Shown here piece by piece: positions 61,667 through 64,000 of a stretch of DNA of 64,000 nt. Each line of letters opens with the position of its first letter. Within the stretch, counting starts at the first letter, position 1. Origin of the DNA: Scrofimicrobium sp. R131 (lineage in GTDB: Bacteria; Actinomycetota; Actinomycetes; Actinomycetales; Actinomycetaceae); assembly GCF_040256745.1 (NCBI RefSeq), contig NZ_CP138335.1, positions 1,364,001-1,428,000 on the forward strand, in the 5' to 3' direction. The notes beneath the pieces were generated by a model. The model searched no databases, was not told where the DNA came from, and was given only the letters and a program-made list of their open reading frames with translations. Both the position numbers and the translations under genes were made by a program.

Positions 61667-63223
61667 ATGGAAATCCTGCCGACAGTATTAGATCCTGTCG
61701 CGCTGGGACGGTGGCAGTTTGCGATCACGACCGTTTACCATTTCATCCTGGTTCCGCTTACCATCGGGCTCTCACTTGGCGTTGCCATCATGCAGACTAT
61801 TTGGCACCGTACCGGCAATGAGGCATGGCTCAAAGCAACTCGTTTCTTCGGCAAACTATTGCTGATCAACTTCGCTTTGGGGGTTGCCACCGGCATCGTC
61901 CAAGAGTTCCAGTTCGGCATGAACTGGTCCGAATACTCCCGATACGTCGGCGATATCTTCGGGGCGCCGCTGGCAATTGAAGCACTGCTGGCCTTCTTCC
62001 TTGAGTCCACCTTCCTGGGACTGTGGATCTTTGGTTGGGGCCGAATCTCCAAGGGCCTGCACCTAGCAATGATCTGGATGGTCACCATCGGGGTGAACCT
62101 CTCAGCACTGTGGATCCTGATTGCCAACTCGTGGATGCAACATCCGCTGGGGGCAGTCTTTAACCCGGCCACCGGTCGAGCCGAACTCGACGGCACCTCC
62201 GGGTTCCTCTCACTCCTCACCAGCCCAATGACGTGGCTGACCTTCTCGCACGTCATCACCTCCTCCTGGCTGCTGACCGGCACCTTTATTGCCGGCATCG
62301 CCATCTGGTGGATGACTCGCTCCGCCCGCGAAGGCGGTGAATCCGGGATGAATGAGGCGCGCAACGTCTGGCTGCCCATCACCCGCTTCGGCCTGCTCGT
62401 CGTGATCATTGGCGGGCTTGGAACCGTCACGACCGGTCACTTCCAAGGCCAGGAAATGGTCAAGTTCCAGCCGGCCAAGATGGCCGCCGCCGAGGGCATT
62501 TGCATGGACACCGAGGGGGCCGCCTTCACCGTGGCCCAGTTCGGTTCCTGCCCGCTGGATGGCAGCGGCGAACCAACCCGGCTCCTCACCGTTCCCGGTG
62601 TGGCCTCGTTCATGGCCACCAACTCGTTCAGCGCCGAAGTCGAAGGCGTCGCTGACATTCAGGAACGCTTCGTGGAAATGCTGAACCAGAACGAGGCGTT
62701 TGTCGCCCAGTACGGCGACGCCTCCCAGTACGAGTTCATTCCGCCTCAGATGGTCGTCTTCTGGTCCTTCCGCATCATGATCGGGTTGGCAGCCTTCTCG
62801 GCCATCCTGGCTATTTGGGGACTGGTCGCCACCCGAGGAGGACGGGTCCCGACCTCGAAGAGACTCGGCACCTTTGCGCTGATCTGCCTGCCGATGCCGT
62901 TTATCGCGGCCTCCGCCGGCTGGATCTTCACCGAAGTGGGCCGCCAACCCTGGGTGGTGCATCCAAACCTCAGTGCCATTGAGGGCGGAGACCCGGTCTC
63001 CCAAGTGCTGATGATGACGGACTTGGGCATCTCGACCGCGGTGCCGGCCTGGCAAACCCTAACCACCCTGATCCTGTTCACCGTGCTGTACGCGGCCCTC
63101 GGCGTGGTTTGGTACCTGCTCATGCGGCGATACGTGCTGGAGGGGGTCCACGACGGCGACAAGGGCACCGCCGACGACGGAACCAAGTCCAGCCAGGACG
63201 ACGCCCTCGTCTTTGGCTACTGA
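61667..63223 (+). CDS. cydA: Cytochrome bd ubiquinol/menaquinol oxidase subunit I
   Basis: 518 aa from the ATG at 61667 (MEILPTVLDPVALGRWQFA) with AAAGG upstream. Heme ligand His in TTVYHFILVPLTIGL, quinol region, GHFQGQEMVKFQPAKMAAAEG and the diagnostic GWIFTEVGRQPWVVHP. High-affinity terminal oxidase, complementing NDH-2 at 15.3 kb. The Q-loop is of the short type. Confidence 0.96.
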   Translation: MEILPTVLDPVALGRWQFAITTVYHFILVPLTIGLSLGVAIMQTIWHRTGNEAWLKATRFFGKLLLINFALGVATGIVQEFQFGMNWSEYSRYVGDIFGAPLAIEALLAFFLESTFLGLWIFGWGRISKGLHLAMIWMVTIGVNLSALWILIANSWMQHPLGAVFNPATGRAELDGTSGFLSLLTSPMTWLTFSHVITSSWLLTGTFIAGIAIWWMTRSAREGGESGMNEARNVWLPITRFGLLVVIIGGLGTVTTGHFQGQEMVKFQPAKMAAAEGICMDTEGAAFTVAQFGSCPLDGSGEPTRLLTVPGVASFMATNSFSAEVEGVADIQERFVEMLNQNEAFVAQYGDASQYEFIPPQMVVFWSFRIMIGLAAFSAILAIWGLVATRGGRVPTSKRLGTFALICLPMPFIAASAGWIFTEVGRQPWVVHPNLSAIEGGDPVSQVLMMTDLGISTAVPAWQTLTTLILFTVLYAALGVVWYLLMRRYVLEGVHDGDKGTADDGTKSSQDDALVFGY

Positions 63224-63236
63224 GAGGGAGAGATAA

Positions 63237-64000
63237 ATGGAATTCCTCAGTATTCTTTGGTTCATTCTGATTGCGGTCCTGTGGACCGTGTACCTGGTGC
63301 TGGAAGGCTTTGACTTCGGCGTCGGCATGCTGCTCCCCATCGCGGCCAAGAACGATCGGGAACGGACCCAGCTGGTGCGAAGCATCGGCCCGCACTGGGA
63401 CGGGAACGAAGTTTGGCTGCTGACCGCCGGGGGCGCGACGTTCGCCGCCTTCCCGGCCTGGTACGCGACCATGTTCTCAGGCATGTATCTGGCGCTGTTC
63501 CTGATTCTGGTGCTGCTGATCGTGCGGATCACCGCCATTGAGTGGCGGTCAAAGCTCCGCTCTGAGCGGTGGCGGGCCAACTGGGACTGGTTCCAGACGG
63601 TCGCTTCGTTCGGGGTGCCCCTGGTGCTCGGCGTGGCCTTCTCGAACCTGGTTCAAGGGATGCAGATTGAGGCGCAGAACCGCCTGACGGGCGCCATTAT
63701 TCCGCCCGAGCAGGTGGCCGCTGTGGCCGGGGACGGCACCACGGTCTACAACCTGACCGGCGGGTTCTTCTCCCTGTTCACCCCCTTCACCCTGCTGGGC
63801 GGCGTGATGCTGCTGCTGGTTTGCCTGTCCCACGGAATCCAGTTCGTCTCGCTGAAGACGGACGGGTTGGTGGCGGAGCGGGCCAATCGCTTGGCCGGGC
63901 CGGTCTCGGTGGTGGCGACGCTGCTCGCTGCCGTCTGGGTGGTCTGGGGACAGTTCGCCTACAGCGCGAACGTGCTGGCCTGGATCCCGCTCGTGATTGC
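63237..64000 (+). CDS. cydB: Cytochrome bd oxidase subunit II (partial, cut by window edge)
   Basis: The first 254 residues: MEFLSILWFILIAVLWTVYL, then VLEGFDFGVGML, IGPHWDGNEVWLLTAGGATFAAFP and WYATMFSGMYLALFLIL, all standard CydB. GAGAGGGAG provides a ribosome site 13 bp after cydA. Continues past base 64000; cydDC may follow. Confidence 0.96.
   Translation, partial: MEFLSILWFILIAVLWTVYLVLEGFDFGVGMLLPIAAKNDRERTQLVRSIGPHWDGNEVWLLTAGGATFAAFPAWYATMFSGMYLALFLILVLLIVRITAIEWRSKLRSERWRANWDWFQTVASFGVPLVLGVAFSNLVQGMQIEAQNRLTGAIIPPEQVAAVAGDGTTVYNLTGGFFSLFTPFTLLGGVMLLLVCLSHGIQFVSLKTDGLVAERANRLAGPVSVVATLLAAVWVVWGQFAYSANVLAWIPLVI

Overview
The window is 64 kb of a GC-rich (about 60-65% by eye) chromosome. 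The pupylation genes, the DnaE2/ImuA'/ImuB mutasome, PspC-domain signalling proteins, tRNA methyltransferases and many start codons sitting directly downstream of a -10 hexamer point to an actinobacterium. Pupylation genes without proteasome subunits between pup and pafA fit the order Actinomycetales (an Actinomycetaceae-like organism); the family is an inference. The sequence looks like ordinary vertically inherited chromosome with short intergenic gaps. I saw no phage, insertion sequence or CRISPR array.

Layout. 1-4890: trmI-arc-dop-pup-pafA on the minus strand, with no prcBA and an ARC ATPase lacking the proteasome-docking tail. 4969-11288: RecB-like nuclease, HAD phosphatase, UppP, a catalytically degenerate aldo/keto reductase, M3 oligopeptidase, sirtuin, AhpD-like protein. 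11340-15311: PspC membrane protein divergent from a PspC-fused histidine kinase and its NarL-type regulator, a candidate envelope-stress system. 15308-23782: NDH-2, Kup, a canonical AKR, PepSY lipoprotein, tRNA-Leu(GAG), DsbA-like protein, a MazG-like fusion, an acidic protein and an FAD oxidoreductase. 23878-28483: sugar ABC importer (two permeases and a binding protein) under a ROK regulator, with no ATPase. 28582-36627: MarR, AI-2E-family protein, then the SOS-box-headed imuA'-imuB-dnaE2 operon and TrmL.

36635-45483: lpd and a two-lipoyl E2, class I fumarase, Ogt, serine dehydratase, alanine dehydrogenase, which together feed pyruvate and the TCA cycle. 45541-46036 is a gene-free stretch with perfect palindromes. 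46037-50588: TetR, MarC with a terminator in its leader, Cof-type HAD, ABM monooxygenase, tRNA-Ala(GGC), metallo-beta-lactamase-fold hydrolase, and a broken HTH/ImmA gene. 50644-52880: PadR-DUF1048-ABC exporter operon. 53011-54456: GH20 hexosaminidase. 54457-61215: rne, then rplU-rpmA-obg-nadD-rsfS-azlC-azlD. 61667-64000: cydA and the start of cydB.

The most interesting points are the proteasome-free Pup system, the pseudo-AKR, the marC leader attenuator, the palindrome-bearing gap at 45.6 kb, the decayed HTH-ImmA gene and the widespread leaderless-type starts. No clearly new multi-gene system is evident.
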